From NCBI RefSeq assembly GCF_030651625.1, contig NZ_JAUSCF010000012.1, forward strand, positions 62,001 through 126,000: a DNA stretch of 64,000 nt, given 5' to 3'. Below the pieces are notes generated by a model. It had not been told where the DNA came from. It did no database searches and saw only the letters and a list, made by a program, of their open reading frames with translations. How positions within the stretch are numbered: the stretch's first letter is position 1; the number at the start of each line of letters is the position of its first letter. Shown here piece after piece: positions 51,767 through 60,400 of this stretch. A program made the position numbers and the translations under genes. The DNA is from Hydrogenophaga sp. (GTDB lineage: Bacteria > Pseudomonadota > Gammaproteobacteria > Burkholderiales > Burkholderiaceae_C).

Positions 51767-52132
51767 TCAGGCGGGGGGGTAGGTGTCTGGCCATTCCAGT
51801 TCTGGAAGGCCATCGAGCTTGGCGCGCTCGCTGTCGGTTCTGAAGGGCCTGGGCACCCCATCGGACCAGTAAAAGCTCGTACTCACCTGTACAGCGGTGA
51901 TGGCGGCAAGGGCGATCACGTTCATGATGTCTGGCTGCCAGGCGCTGGCGAATGGTGCGAACAGCGAGAGCCCGGCATACACACTCAGCACTGTGAATGC
52001 CCAGCGAATGGGGGAGCGTGTATTGATCTTGTTGGTGTGCGTGAAACGGCACACGCAGCTCCAAACCAGCGCAGCGGCCAGTGCGGTGTGCAGCAGCAGG
52101 AAGAGCAGCTGCAGGTGGATGGTGTCGATCAC
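51767..52132 (-). CDS. phage membrane protein, holin-like
   Basis: 121 residues with two or three helices (LQLLFLLLHTALAAALVWS, WAFTVLSVYAGLSLF and IMNVIALAAITAVQV) and a polar C-terminus with FYWSDGVPRPF. Start at GTG 52132, overlapping the stop of the upstream gene (GTGA). Being next to another small membrane protein and just before the endolysin, it is a candidate holin or antiholin. No family is recognised. Confidence 0.6.
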   Translation of the reverse strand: MIDTIHLQLLFLLLHTALAAALVWSCVCRFTHTNKINTRSPIRWAFTVLSVYAGLSLFAPFASAWQPDIMNVIALAAITAVQVSTSFYWSDGVPRPFRTDSERAKLDGLPELEWPDTYPPA

Positions 52133-52515
52133 TTGTCCGCTCCTTTGCGACCCAGGAATGTTTCCACCAGTGCAATGGCCGCCATGCGCAGGGTGGTCCA
52201 CCGGTTGCCCACCCAGCCAATGACGAAGGCCACCAGGGCCAGCATTTCAATGGCCGGCAACCCGGTGTAGCGTTCAATCAAAAAGCTGAGCGTGCCGGTG
52301 ATGACCAGGGCCATCAACACGTAACGCACGATGTACAAAACCGCCTCGCGGCGCGTGGGCGTGACCACTTCCCCCAGGCTCACCAGTGCCCCTATGAAAG
52401 CAGCAGCGGCAATAGTGAGGAAAGGCCCCAGCTCCTGCCCCACCAAGGCACTCACAATGGCGACCAGCGCAGCGCCTGCCGCGCCTGATGTGATCGTGGG
52501 TTCGGGCATTGGCAT
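52129..52515 (-). CDS. phage membrane protein, putative holin
   Basis: 128 residues with three to four helices: AALVAIVSALVGQELGPFLT, then IVRYVLMALVITGTLSFLI and MLALVAFVIGWVGNRW. The short polar termini and the gene order (tail genes, this, second membrane protein, endolysin) suit a holin that opens the inner membrane for the amidase. No specific holin family signature can be claimed. Confidence 0.62.
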   Translation of the reverse strand: MPMPEPTITSGAAGAALVAIVSALVGQELGPFLTIAAAAFIGALVSLGEVVTPTRREAVLYIVRYVLMALVITGTLSFLIERYTGLPAIEMLALVAFVIGWVGNRWTTLRMAAIALVETFLGRKGADK

Positions 52516-52553
52516 GATTCCTGGTTGGCTGCTGTGTTCGAGGCGCTGGGTTC

Positions 52554-52781
52554 TCAGATGTCAATGGTCACGTCGGTGAGGGCTGGCGCCGGGCCTTCAA
52601 TGACGCCGTTGCGCACGAACACCCGGTCATCAACGGCGGCGGCGCCTCTCACGCGCAGCAGGCCACCGCCGGAAAGCTGCACCGTGACCGTTTCATCGCT
52701 GTTCACGACGGTGACAGTGCCCACCAGCAGCGGCTGCTCGGGCAGCAAATCCAGCAACTGCCTGAAAAGGTTCGTGGTCAT
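52554..52781 (-). CDS. small phage tail-end protein, unknown
   Basis: 75 residues, all-beta in appearance: LLVGTVTVVNSDETVTVQL then GGGLLRVRG and VDDRVFVRNGVIEG. This pattern looks like a small OB/beta-barrel such as those of baseplate assembly proteins, but it is too short to classify. ATG 52781 overlaps the stop of the 616-residue tail gene (TGATG). A GTG just before it is possible. Confidence 0.6.
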   Translation of the reverse strand: MTTNLFRQLLDLLPEQPLLVGTVTVVNSDETVTVQLSGGGLLRVRGAAAVDDRVFVRNGVIEGPAPALTDVTIDI

Positions 52782-54631
52782 CACACCCCCTCCAGGTGAC
52801 GTTCAAGGCTGACGGTCTGACGCGCTTTTGGCATGCGGGCGTTGACGCCCACACTGAGCACGCGGCCCCGCCACGGCGACGCGTGGTTGATCTGAACCAG
52901 TTGGCCCACATCGAGCACGCCAGGCTGACCCAGGCCGGTCAAGATGGGCATTTCGATCTGAACGATGTGCTTCGGACCTGCCGCACCCACCACCGACAGG
53001 CCACGCTGCCGGGCCGCTTCGTTTGCCGTGATCAATGGGTCGGCGATCGGCTGGGCCAGCTTTTCGCCAGCGGACAGCTCGCGCTTTACCCAGGCGTTCA
53101 CGCCCTGGGTGGTGCCGCTCACGTACACCGCATTCAGGTCTGGTCCGTCCTTGCGCTCTATGCTGGTCACGAACAGCGCATCGGGCGCCAGCTCCACGTC
53201 GGCGGCGAATGCTCCTTCCCAGTTCCACGGGCCGCCCGAGATTCCGCCAGGCAGCTCCGGATAGGGATGACGGGCCAGCAGTGTGGCCGCGTTGCGCGCG
53301 CTTTGCAGGTAGCCACCAGCGGACTCCACGATGGCCTGCACAGCGGCCAGCGGCGTGCCCAGGTGGCTCCAGGCCCCAGCGGATACAAGCCAGTCGGTCA
53401 GGCCCCAGTCGAGATCTGCGCCAGTGAACTCCAGCGCGTCCACTGCGAGCTGCTGTGCAGTGCGCGCCTCTGTTGACAGACGGGCACTATCACGTGCATA
53501 GGGAGCCGCCAGCAAGGCGGTGACGCTGCGGCCACTGATTCGAACGCCACGGCGCCCGAATCGCTCCTCGTGTTGCAGGCCGTCAACCAGGAAGGCAAAG
53601 GCAATGCCGTCCAGCGTGATGCGGATCTGTGCTGGCAGGCCCGAGCTGGGCGCCAGCGCATCAAACAAGTCCACTGGCCCGCTTGCACTGAAAGTCCAGC
53701 CGAAGCTGCCCCTATCAGCAGAAAGGGCCACGTCGAAGATCGGGATCTGAGTAAGCCCAGGCAGGATGTGGGCTGTCAGTGAATGGACGGCCATGTAATA
53801 CCTCGCTGGCAAGATGTAGAGCGGCGCGTCTGGATCGACCGGACCGGGAATGCCGCACACCCGCCCGAACACCAGATGCACAGGCCCGCCGGCATAGGCC
53901 GGGCAGGCGAACACCAGGTTCAGGTCGATGACGCGGGGCGTGGTGGTGCCGGTGTCCACGGGGATGAGGGACAGGCCGGGTGGAATGGGCCGGGCTTGCT
54001 GCCAGGGCATGCGCAGACTGAATGCGCGAGCGGTGCCTGAGCCAAAGCGGGCCACGGCCAGGGCTTGCAGGCGATGGGCGGCGTCCATGCTCATGCGCAC
54101 TTCGCGGTGTGCTGGCGTGGCCACATTGAAGCCCATCAGCACCTGCGCCTGGCGGGCAGCGCCCAGGCCCCAGGGGGCGCGGGCTTCGCTGCGGAACATC
54201 AGGGCCGTCTGGTGCACCAGGGCGCGGGTGGTTTCTGCGTGGCGGCCCTGCCCCCATGGCGCGGCTGTTTGCGAAAGGATGCGCCCCGGCGTGAGCCAGA
54301 CCTTGCGCGGCTCGGCCACCACGGCCCGGGCGGGCTGCCAGGGCTGGCGTGGCTCTGCGGTGATGCGGTCGGGCTGCGCCCAGCTCATGGGAGGTTCACC
54401 CACGATGCGGGCGGCCTGCTGGAACGGCGTGGCGGCCATGGTGCTCACGCGGCGGGGGTTTTTGTTGTCGTAGATGGCCAGCAGCTGCGCGCCCATGGTC
54501 ATCACGATGGTGGCCGTGGCCGTGACGGGCGAACCTTCGCCACCGCCACCACCCGCCTCGCCACCGAACACGAGGTCGATGGGGCCGCCGGTGTACCGTG
54601 GCCTGCGGAAAACGAGGTTCAAGTCGGCCAT
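52781..54631 (-). CDS. tail hub/baseplate-like protein with internal repeats
   Basis: 616 residues. The C-terminal half (about 275-616) has the feel of a tail hub protein: repeated beta segments, DVALSADRGSFGWTFSASG, then the AAPYARDSARLSTEARTAQQ and ITANEAARQRGLSVVG regions. The N-terminal part holds two copies of DLNLVF-x2-P-x-Y-x-GGP-x2-LVFG (3-23 and 236-256), with Trp/Arg-rich short repeats between them (P-W-x-P-A-R type). Probably a structural protein at the tail tip. The family is not firmly recognised. Confidence 0.6.
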   Translation of the reverse strand: MADLNLVFRRPRYTGGPIDLVFGGEAGGGGGEGSPVTATATIVMTMGAQLLAIYDNKNPRRVSTMAATPFQQAARIVGEPPMSWAQPDRITAEPRQPWQPARAVVAEPRKVWLTPGRILSQTAAPWGQGRHAETTRALVHQTALMFRSEARAPWGLGAARQAQVLMGFNVATPAHREVRMSMDAAHRLQALAVARFGSGTARAFSLRMPWQQARPIPPGLSLIPVDTGTTTPRVIDLNLVFACPAYAGGPVHLVFGRVCGIPGPVDPDAPLYILPARYYMAVHSLTAHILPGLTQIPIFDVALSADRGSFGWTFSASGPVDLFDALAPSSGLPAQIRITLDGIAFAFLVDGLQHEERFGRRGVRISGRSVTALLAAPYARDSARLSTEARTAQQLAVDALEFTGADLDWGLTDWLVSAGAWSHLGTPLAAVQAIVESAGGYLQSARNAATLLARHPYPELPGGISGGPWNWEGAFAADVELAPDALFVTSIERKDGPDLNAVYVSGTTQGVNAWVKRELSAGEKLAQPIADPLITANEAARQRGLSVVGAAGPKHIVQIEMPILTGLGQPGVLDVGQLVQINHASPWRGRVLSVGVNARMPKARQTVSLERHLEGV

Positions 54632-54635
54632 GGCG

Positions 54636-55046
54636 TCAGTTGATGGCGATGGTGCCGGTCACGGTGATCTCGCCGCCAGTGAACATCTGCGCGGTGGGTG
54701 GGTCTTCACCGTTGACGACGATCACCACCGCGCCAGAGCCCGGCGGGCCTGCGGTGAAGTCGCCGATGCCCACACCCGCACCGTCCACAATGCGGCACCA
54801 GGTGGGAATGCCCGCCGCAGCAGCGTTGCCCACCACCGGCACGATGGTCATGAACGCCAGCGTGTCGTCCAGCACGCAGCTGACCTCTTCCAGCGCCACG
54901 ATGGCCAGCGGTGAGCCACCGGGGTCTGCCGACGCATCAGACGGCATGCTGGTGTCGAAGAACAGGGCTGCGCCACCGCCCGCTGCGTCAATGAGATCGC
55001 GCGTGTGCAGCAGGTTGCTGCGGCGGGTGGAAAGACCGAAGCTCAT
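54636..55046 (-). CDS. phage structural protein, unknown
   Basis: 136 residues; mostly beta, Gly/Ala/Val-rich, ending GGEITVTGTIAIN. No family recognised. ATG 55046 overlaps the preceding stop (ATGA), which rejects the longer frame to 55175. Four bases separate it from the hub-like gene. The end motif reads like the Ig-like/adhesin strands of tail appendages, and its GGEITV segment echoes the hub gene's modules in style only. Confidence 0.6.
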   Translation of the reverse strand: MSFGLSTRRSNLLHTRDLIDAAGGGAALFFDTSMPSDASADPGGSPLAIVALEEVSCVLDDTLAFMTIVPVVGNAAAAGIPTWCRIVDGAGVGIGDFTAGPPGSGAVVIVVNGEDPPTAQMFTGGEITVTGTIAIN

Positions 55047-55339
55047 GGGGCTGGCACCACGATGTCGGATTCGGCCTCTGGGCCATAGAGGCCCGTGTGA
55101 TCGAATGCAATCACGAAATAGGTACCTGCCCGGATGTTCTGAAACTGGTACGCCCCGGTGACTGGATCGCTCCACTGCTGTCGAATGACGCGGCCGGTGG
55201 GCTGGTCGTGAAGCACCACTCTTCGGCGCACAGGCACTTCAGGCGTACCCGTGTTTTTGGTGGTGCCCACTGGGGTGCTGTACAGGCCGGAGTCGATGCT
55301 GTGGACTGTTCGACCAAAGCCGAGTGTAAAAGCCGCCAT
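55043..55339 (-). CDS. small phage protein with carboxypeptidase-regulatory-like fold
   Basis: 98 residues. RRVVLHDQPTGRVIRQQWSD then TGAYQFQNIRAGTYFVIAFD follows the pattern of carboxypeptidase-regulatory-like/SdrD-B domains (beta sandwich with G-x-Y-x-F-x2-I-x2-G-x-Y). Such domains often decorate tail tips and help surface binding. It abuts the preceding gene by one base and overlaps the next by four. Confidence 0.65.
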   Translation of the reverse strand: MAAFTLGFGRTVHSIDSGLYSTPVGTTKNTGTPEVPVRRRVVLHDQPTGRVIRQQWSDPVTGAYQFQNIRAGTYFVIAFDHTGLYGPEAESDIVVPAP

Positions 55340-55340
55340 A

Positions 55341-56471
55341 TCAGTGCCAATGCTTGCTCAAGCAAATCAGTCCCGCCGAAGTGACGTTACTCGGCGACCC
55401 ATAAAAGCCGAAATAGACGTCACCCTCATTGGTGACGACATAAGTCAGATGCGGAAATGGTTGCAAAGCCAATGGACTCGCCAACCCAGGAACCACGCCC
55501 CTTAGGACCTTCGCCCCTTCCATCAAATAGATGCCATCCCAAATGGCCCAGGTCGGCAACGCGCCAGACTGCATTACGCCAGAGCCCAGGTGGCCCGACA
55601 ACTGAGGGCCACACTGATTCATGTTTTCAGAATAGGATCCCGTTCCTGTGTAGTCTCTAAACACATAAGGCGGTCCAGCGGGGTTTGCGTTGAAACCGGA
55701 AAGGCCAAAAGCAGATGGGGAGATCTGCCCGGTCGTCGTGTTGATGCCTCCGTGAATGCCGCAGCAATTTGGGTCTGGCGCATACAAGCTTTTTAGGTCG
55801 CCAAACCAGTAGAGACACCCTCCTGAGGCACCGAAGTCAATGAACAAATACAGAAAGCGATCATTGGCAATGACAAACCACGGTTTAGGCGTTGTGTTGT
55901 TGGTGCCTTTCTGCAAATAGAGCCCGTCCGAACGCTGCGCGTTGGTTGGGAAAACATTGGAATACGTGTCAATGTCGCTGGGGTTCTCGACACCAATCAT
56001 TCGCGCATATGTGGTGGCCGCAGGAGCAGCATTTGTATCCAAAATGCGCAGGCAAATCCCCGTGGCCTCCACCGAATCAGGCTGAAATATCGATTTACCA
56101 GTTCCTGTGAAGATTTCAGTCCAGCCGGCCGGCGCCTGTTTGGCGGTGATCGTGCCCGTGTAGGTTCCATTGGCCACACCTGGGGCTGGATAGTTAAACG
56201 TGTTGGCACCTGTGACGGTGGGCTGCTTCTTTCCGTTGAGTGCCGCTTCAGAGCTGCCCTCGATCAGCACGTGCGAGGCATAGGCACCGCTATAACCGTG
56301 CGTGGCACAGGTTACTGTGGCCACACCAGATGAAACCACGATGCTCGTAACGGATTTTGAGTTGTAGCCGTTCTGCAGGCACACCCGAAGCACCTCGCAC
56401 CAGGCCCCCACGGCGTTATTCAGGGTTGGGGCGCCGGTGTCGGTGCTGCGGTAAATGGTGGGGTAGGTCAT
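55341..56471 (-). CDS. phage tail appendage/receptor-binding candidate
   Basis: 376 residues. No family recognised. The sequence is rich in Gly, Thr, Ser, Asn and aromatics, e.g. SVTSIVVSSGVATVTCATHG, with several Cys, as in surface-exposed beta proteins. The gene is plainly AT-richer than the tail genes on either side, the usual mark of exchangeable receptor-binding modules. It follows the 1151-residue tail gene by 12 bases. An assignment as receptor-binding protein is inference from position and composition. Confidence 0.55.
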   Translation of the reverse strand: MTYPTIYRSTDTGAPTLNNAVGAWCEVLRVCLQNGYNSKSVTSIVVSSGVATVTCATHGYSGAYASHVLIEGSSEAALNGKKQPTVTGANTFNYPAPGVANGTYTGTITAKQAPAGWTEIFTGTGKSIFQPDSVEATGICLRILDTNAAPAATTYARMIGVENPSDIDTYSNVFPTNAQRSDGLYLQKGTNNTTPKPWFVIANDRFLYLFIDFGASGGCLYWFGDLKSLYAPDPNCCGIHGGINTTTGQISPSAFGLSGFNANPAGPPYVFRDYTGTGSYSENMNQCGPQLSGHLGSGVMQSGALPTWAIWDGIYLMEGAKVLRGVVPGLASPLALQPFPHLTYVVTNEGDVYFGFYGSPSNVTSAGLICLSKHWH

Positions 56472-56483
56472 TGCGCTATCGGG

Positions 56484-59400
56484 TTAGGGTGCGTCCACAT
56501 CGGACCTGAACGCCAGCGTGGCGCTGTCGCTGGCCAGGGTGGCAGGCCCCTGCAGCACGGTGCGGGCTATCCAAGCGGGTGAACCGGCAGCCTGGGTGTT
56601 GAAGCGCAGCACGTTGCCAACCGACCAGCCTCCACCCCAGCCCAGCGCGGGGATGCTGAAATACGGCACATCGGTCTGTGCGTTGATGGCCTCGATGGCT
56701 TCGGTGATGCTCACGTTGGTGAGCACCTGACCCACGTTCTGCCCCACCACACGCACCAGCGTGGCGCCGGTGAAGATGACGGCCCAGCGCTCTGTGATGG
56801 CGCCTCGGTTGGTCACGACGATGGGAAAATCGATGTTGTTGAAGCTGGCTGTGGGCTCGGAGCCGCCCAGCGTGTCGGACCAATCACCACTCCAGGTGGT
56901 GCGCTCCAGGTAGTTGAAAACCCGGCTGAACAGGTCGCCCTTGCGCAGCTTGCTGCTCACATAGCTGGTGTCTGCCGGATAGTTGTGCGTGAGGCCGGCC
57001 ACCAGGTCGAGCGCGCCACTGATGTCTGCCCTGGCGCACAACAGCTCATCCTCGATGCGGTGGTGCACGGTGAACGGCTGGTCATACCCGGTGATGTCGC
57101 TCTCGACAGGAACCGTGATTTCGCCCGCATCAAAGTCGACGGTGTAGAGCGCGCCAGGCACGCGCACACCAGCGGCAGTGCGCACGTTCACAGCGGCAAT
57201 GCGCTCGCGGCCCAGGCTGTAGGCTGTGCCTTTGGTGAGCGGGTTGGGCAGCGCGGTGGTGAGTGTGTTGTGCACGATCACCTGGCCACCGCTGCGGAAG
57301 ATGGGCACCTTGCCGTCGATGGGCAGGCGCGCGGTGGACAGGCCCAGCAGGGTCTCGTCCAGCGGGATGTACTGAAGGTAAACGGCGTTGTAAGTGACCT
57401 CATCGGCCCGCACAGCCGTGCCTTCAGCGGGGCCAGGGCCAACGCCTGCCACTTCCCAGTAGATGATGCCGCGAGCAAAGTCCACCAGGCCGGTGAAGTC
57501 GCCGCTGATCACACCGCCGCTGTTGGCGTTGCCAATGAGTGAACCCACCTGCAACTGGAAGCTGCCGGCCTGCAGCGGGGCGCGTGGCACGCGGAACACG
57601 CCGCCGAAGATGTCCAGCCCGCCCCGGGCGTCGTGCGCGGCGTTGCTCCAGGTGATGCTGTTGGTGCCACCGGCCGGCACGCTGGTGAAGTTCAGGCGCC
57701 CGTCGCTGGAGGCACTGCCCGCCGCTTCCGCAATGCCGGTGGTGGCCGCCCAGCCACGGAAGAGCACGCCGTCGCGCGTGAAATGCACCTGCCCGGCCCA
57801 ATTGAAAGCCATGCCGTTGGTGACGATGGCCAGGCCAAGTGGTGGGTTGGTGTCGATGAACCAGCTGGGTGCGATGGCGAACGATTCGGCGGCGCCCCCG
57901 CCGGTGGGCAGGTAGCCGATCTCGATCAGGTTGTCTCGGTCCAGCGGGAAGGCTGTGACCTCGTTGGTGGCGGCGTAGCGATAAGTGGGGCCGCTGAAAA
58001 AGCCCACCTCCGCGTAAGGCACCAGCACCTTGGCCTGCACTTTTTGGGTGATGTTCACGCTGCTGGCACCATTGAGCAGCATCACCCCGGTGGTGTTGTT
58101 GATGGTGCCGATCACTGTGCTGGTGCTGCCCGCGTACACCACGGTGCCCACGGTGAAACACTGGAGTACCCGGGCAGCGGTGCCCGAGGTGGCCACGATC
58201 TGGAAGCGCACCGATCCGGGCTGAATGGGTGCGCCGGTCAGGGTGTATTGCCCGCCGCCGTCGTTGGTGAAGGCACTGGTTTCAGTGGTGCGGGTGTAGC
58301 TGACGGTGACCGGCCCTGTGGGCAGCACGTTTGGCGAGAACGGCACCTGATAGCCGCCACCGGCCAGGCGCTGCACCGCCTGCACCTGTGCGGGGCCGGT
58401 GACGGTGCCGTCTGCGGCCACGGTGGCTGTCTGCGTGCCTGCGCCCGTGGGCCATTCAAAGGCCAGAGTGCCGGGTGCGGGTGCGTCGCTCAGCGGAATG
58501 TTGGACCAGGCCCGGCTGGGCAGGCCGGTGGCGGGCACGGCACTGCCTGCCTCGCCCCAGGTCATCACGATGAGGCCACCCACATCGGGAGGCGCGCCCA
58601 GGGTGAGGGCCATGGAGCCAGTGAGGAAGTTGAGCGTGCCGGCACCGTAGGCGCTGCTGGCACCGCTGATCTTGCCGGTGCCGTCTTCGGTTAGGTCATA
58701 CCAGCGCCCTTGCGCCATGTAGCTGACGGTGAGCGTGGCCGGGGCCGGTGGCGGATCGAACGCGAACACATAGGCTGTTGACTGGTTCGCGGTTGTGATC
58801 TCGAAGCCCATGGAATGGGCAGTGGCCCCGGTGACCGTGGCCGGCCGGTAGCTGATGGCGTTGGTGGCTGACCCGTAGTTCGGCGCGCCACCCGCCATGG
58901 TGATGGTGCGGTTGATGTAGTCCACCGTGCCCACCACGGTTTCGCCCTGCAGCAGCTGGCCGGCGTTGTTGCTGGTGAAGGTGGTGGCGCCATGCGTCAT
59001 GACCAGGCTGGCCGGCTCGCAGGCCGTGGGCAGTTGCAGCACCGTGGTGGGCGCCAGCGTGCGCGTGGCGCTGGGCAGCGCGAGCAAGGCCACAGCGGTG
59101 CGCGAGAGCGTGGGGCGCTCCACCAGGGGGTAGATGTCAATCACCGGCTCTGGCACGGTGTTGGCCGGCACCAGCGGGGTGAAAATGCCGTCGGCCACGG
59201 TGATGGTGAAGTCACCGATAGCAGCGGGAATGCCCAGCTTTTTCACGCCATGGAACACGGTGCCCACGGCTGGCGTGGTGCTGTACACGGTGGCGGTGTT
59301 GGTCACAATTGGCGGGTCAAACTGGATCTGCCGGCCCAGCAGATCAAATTCCATAGGGTCCCGCAACTCGCAGGTGCACAGGTTGACCTCTGTCAGACCG

Positions 59401-59939
59401 CCCGTGCCGCCAATGGCCACCAGCGCGGTGCTGGTCGCGGTCTTGAGCACGCGCACGAACTGCTCTTGACCACTGGGGTTGAACAGCACAACGGTGTCGC
59501 CCGGCTCAGGGAAGCTGGTGGCCGGGGCGATGTTGTACAGCTGCAGGATGAGCGCGCCGGCATAGTGCACGTCCTGCACTCGACTCAGCAGGCGTGCGCC
59601 TTTGACCAGGTACTTTTGCACAGCGTCTCTCGCGGCCGAAAGCTCATCGGCCCAACCACCGGTCTCAAAAACGGTGCAGTGCACCAACGGGTCGGCCGGC
59701 GGCTTGAGCACGGCGAACGAGGCTCCCAGCAGCAGGTCGTTGTCGTCAGAGTGGCCCGCGCCAAACAGCTTGCGACAATTCACCCGGCCAGCGGCGCGGT
59801 CGTCGCTGGAGATGTCCGGAAACACGTTGTTCGTTTCGCCGTCGACCACCGGGATGCCAGTCATGGCGCCGCCGCCTTCGGGCACGTCGGCCATGACGGC
59901 GGATTTCAGCAGCTTGATGTCGTCGCTTTGGATGGGCAT
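56484..59939 (-). CDS. large phage tail/baseplate protein
   Basis: 1151 residues. No enzymatic motif is seen. It looks like a string of beta domains with a recurring short pattern G-x-(V/I/L)-(D/N)-x3-(G/R)-x-(I/M): examples at 337-348, 434-445, 611-622, 817-828 and, more loosely, 931-943. The N-terminus MPIQSDDIKLLKSAVMADVP and GRVNCRKLFGAGHSDDNDLL match a type found after tape measure genes in betaproteobacterial prophages. Likely a baseplate or tail-tip scaffold. It starts 34 bases after the 139-residue gene. Confidence 0.62.
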   Translation of the reverse strand: MPIQSDDIKLLKSAVMADVPEGGGAMTGIPVVDGETNNVFPDISSDDRAAGRVNCRKLFGAGHSDDNDLLLGASFAVLKPPADPLVHCTVFETGGWADELSAARDAVQKYLVKGARLLSRVQDVHYAGALILQLYNIAPATSFPEPGDTVVLFNPSGQEQFVRVLKTATSTALVAIGGTGGLTEVNLCTCELRDPMEFDLLGRQIQFDPPIVTNTATVYSTTPAVGTVFHGVKKLGIPAAIGDFTITVADGIFTPLVPANTVPEPVIDIYPLVERPTLSRTAVALLALPSATRTLAPTTVLQLPTACEPASLVMTHGATTFTSNNAGQLLQGETVVGTVDYINRTITMAGGAPNYGSATNAISYRPATVTGATAHSMGFEITTANQSTAYVFAFDPPPAPATLTVSYMAQGRWYDLTEDGTGKISGASSAYGAGTLNFLTGSMALTLGAPPDVGGLIVMTWGEAGSAVPATGLPSRAWSNIPLSDAPAPGTLAFEWPTGAGTQTATVAADGTVTGPAQVQAVQRLAGGGYQVPFSPNVLPTGPVTVSYTRTTETSAFTNDGGGQYTLTGAPIQPGSVRFQIVATSGTAARVLQCFTVGTVVYAGSTSTVIGTINNTTGVMLLNGASSVNITQKVQAKVLVPYAEVGFFSGPTYRYAATNEVTAFPLDRDNLIEIGYLPTGGGAAESFAIAPSWFIDTNPPLGLAIVTNGMAFNWAGQVHFTRDGVLFRGWAATTGIAEAAGSASSDGRLNFTSVPAGGTNSITWSNAAHDARGGLDIFGGVFRVPRAPLQAGSFQLQVGSLIGNANSGGVISGDFTGLVDFARGIIYWEVAGVGPGPAEGTAVRADEVTYNAVYLQYIPLDETLLGLSTARLPIDGKVPIFRSGGQVIVHNTLTTALPNPLTKGTAYSLGRERIAAVNVRTAAGVRVPGALYTVDFDAGEITVPVESDITGYDQPFTVHHRIEDELLCARADISGALDLVAGLTHNYPADTSYVSSKLRKGDLFSRVFNYLERTTWSGDWSDTLGGSEPTASFNNIDFPIVVTNRGAITERWAVIFTGATLVRVVGQNVGQVLTNVSITEAIEAINAQTDVPYFSIPALGWGGGWSVGNVLRFNTQAAGSPAWIARTVLQGPATLASDSATLAFRSDVDAP

Positions 59940-59973
59940 GGTGAGGTCTTCTTTCGATGCAGCTGCTGTGCGG

Positions 59974-60393
59974 TCAGGCCGGCATTTCCAGGAACCGCAA
60001 AGTCAACGAATAGGGGTCGGTGGGCTCGGGGTCGCTGTAATCAACCACTGCCCGCGCTTCAATGGGTCGCGCTGCGTGGTCCCAGATCACCTGGTAGGTG
60101 CTTCCCTTGTGCGAGAGCGTCATGAACAGCCCAGGCTGCTGAGCCCAGGCGTTCAGCGTGAGCAGGGGGCCGCGCAGGCACCAGGCGTAGTCCACCCCGC
60201 CCTCCAACGTGATCAGGCGGCCGGCTTGCCGTTGCCACTCTTCAACGTGCAGGGCGCCGGTGCTGGTGTATTCGCGGCTTTGCTCGATAGCCGTCCAGGC
60301 AAACTCGTCGACCCAGAGCAGATCCGGCGGGAGGTCGAGCACCTGCGGGGTGCCACCTGCGCCAGCGGTGGGGTGCGTGAGGGTGATGCTCAT
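59974..60393 (-). CDS. phage tail protein, unknown
   Basis: 139 residues, all-beta in appearance. LPPDLLWVDEFAWTAIEQSR and LEGGVDYAWCLRGPL, ending TDPYSLTLRFLEMPA. It lies directly after the tape measure gene (seven bases), where distal-tail or tail-assembly proteins are expected. The family is not recognised with certainty. No signal peptide or membrane helix. Confidence 0.62.
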   Translation of the reverse strand: MSITLTHPTAGAGGTPQVLDLPPDLLWVDEFAWTAIEQSREYTSTGALHVEEWQRQAGRLITLEGGVDYAWCLRGPLLTLNAWAQQPGLFMTLSHKGSTYQVIWDHAARPIEARAVVDYSDPEPTDPYSLTLRFLEMPA

Positions 60394-60400
60394 GGTTGTT

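Noticed and set aside
51601..51861. 86-codon minus-strand frame
   Set aside because: Overlaps the 58-residue zinc-ribbon gene in a different frame; that gene has the better ribosome-binding site and Cys motif.
58992..60125. 377-codon plus-strand frame in the prophage
   Set aside because: Antisense to the start of the large tail protein and the 139-residue gene, low-complexity Gly/His/Arg content, no start signal.
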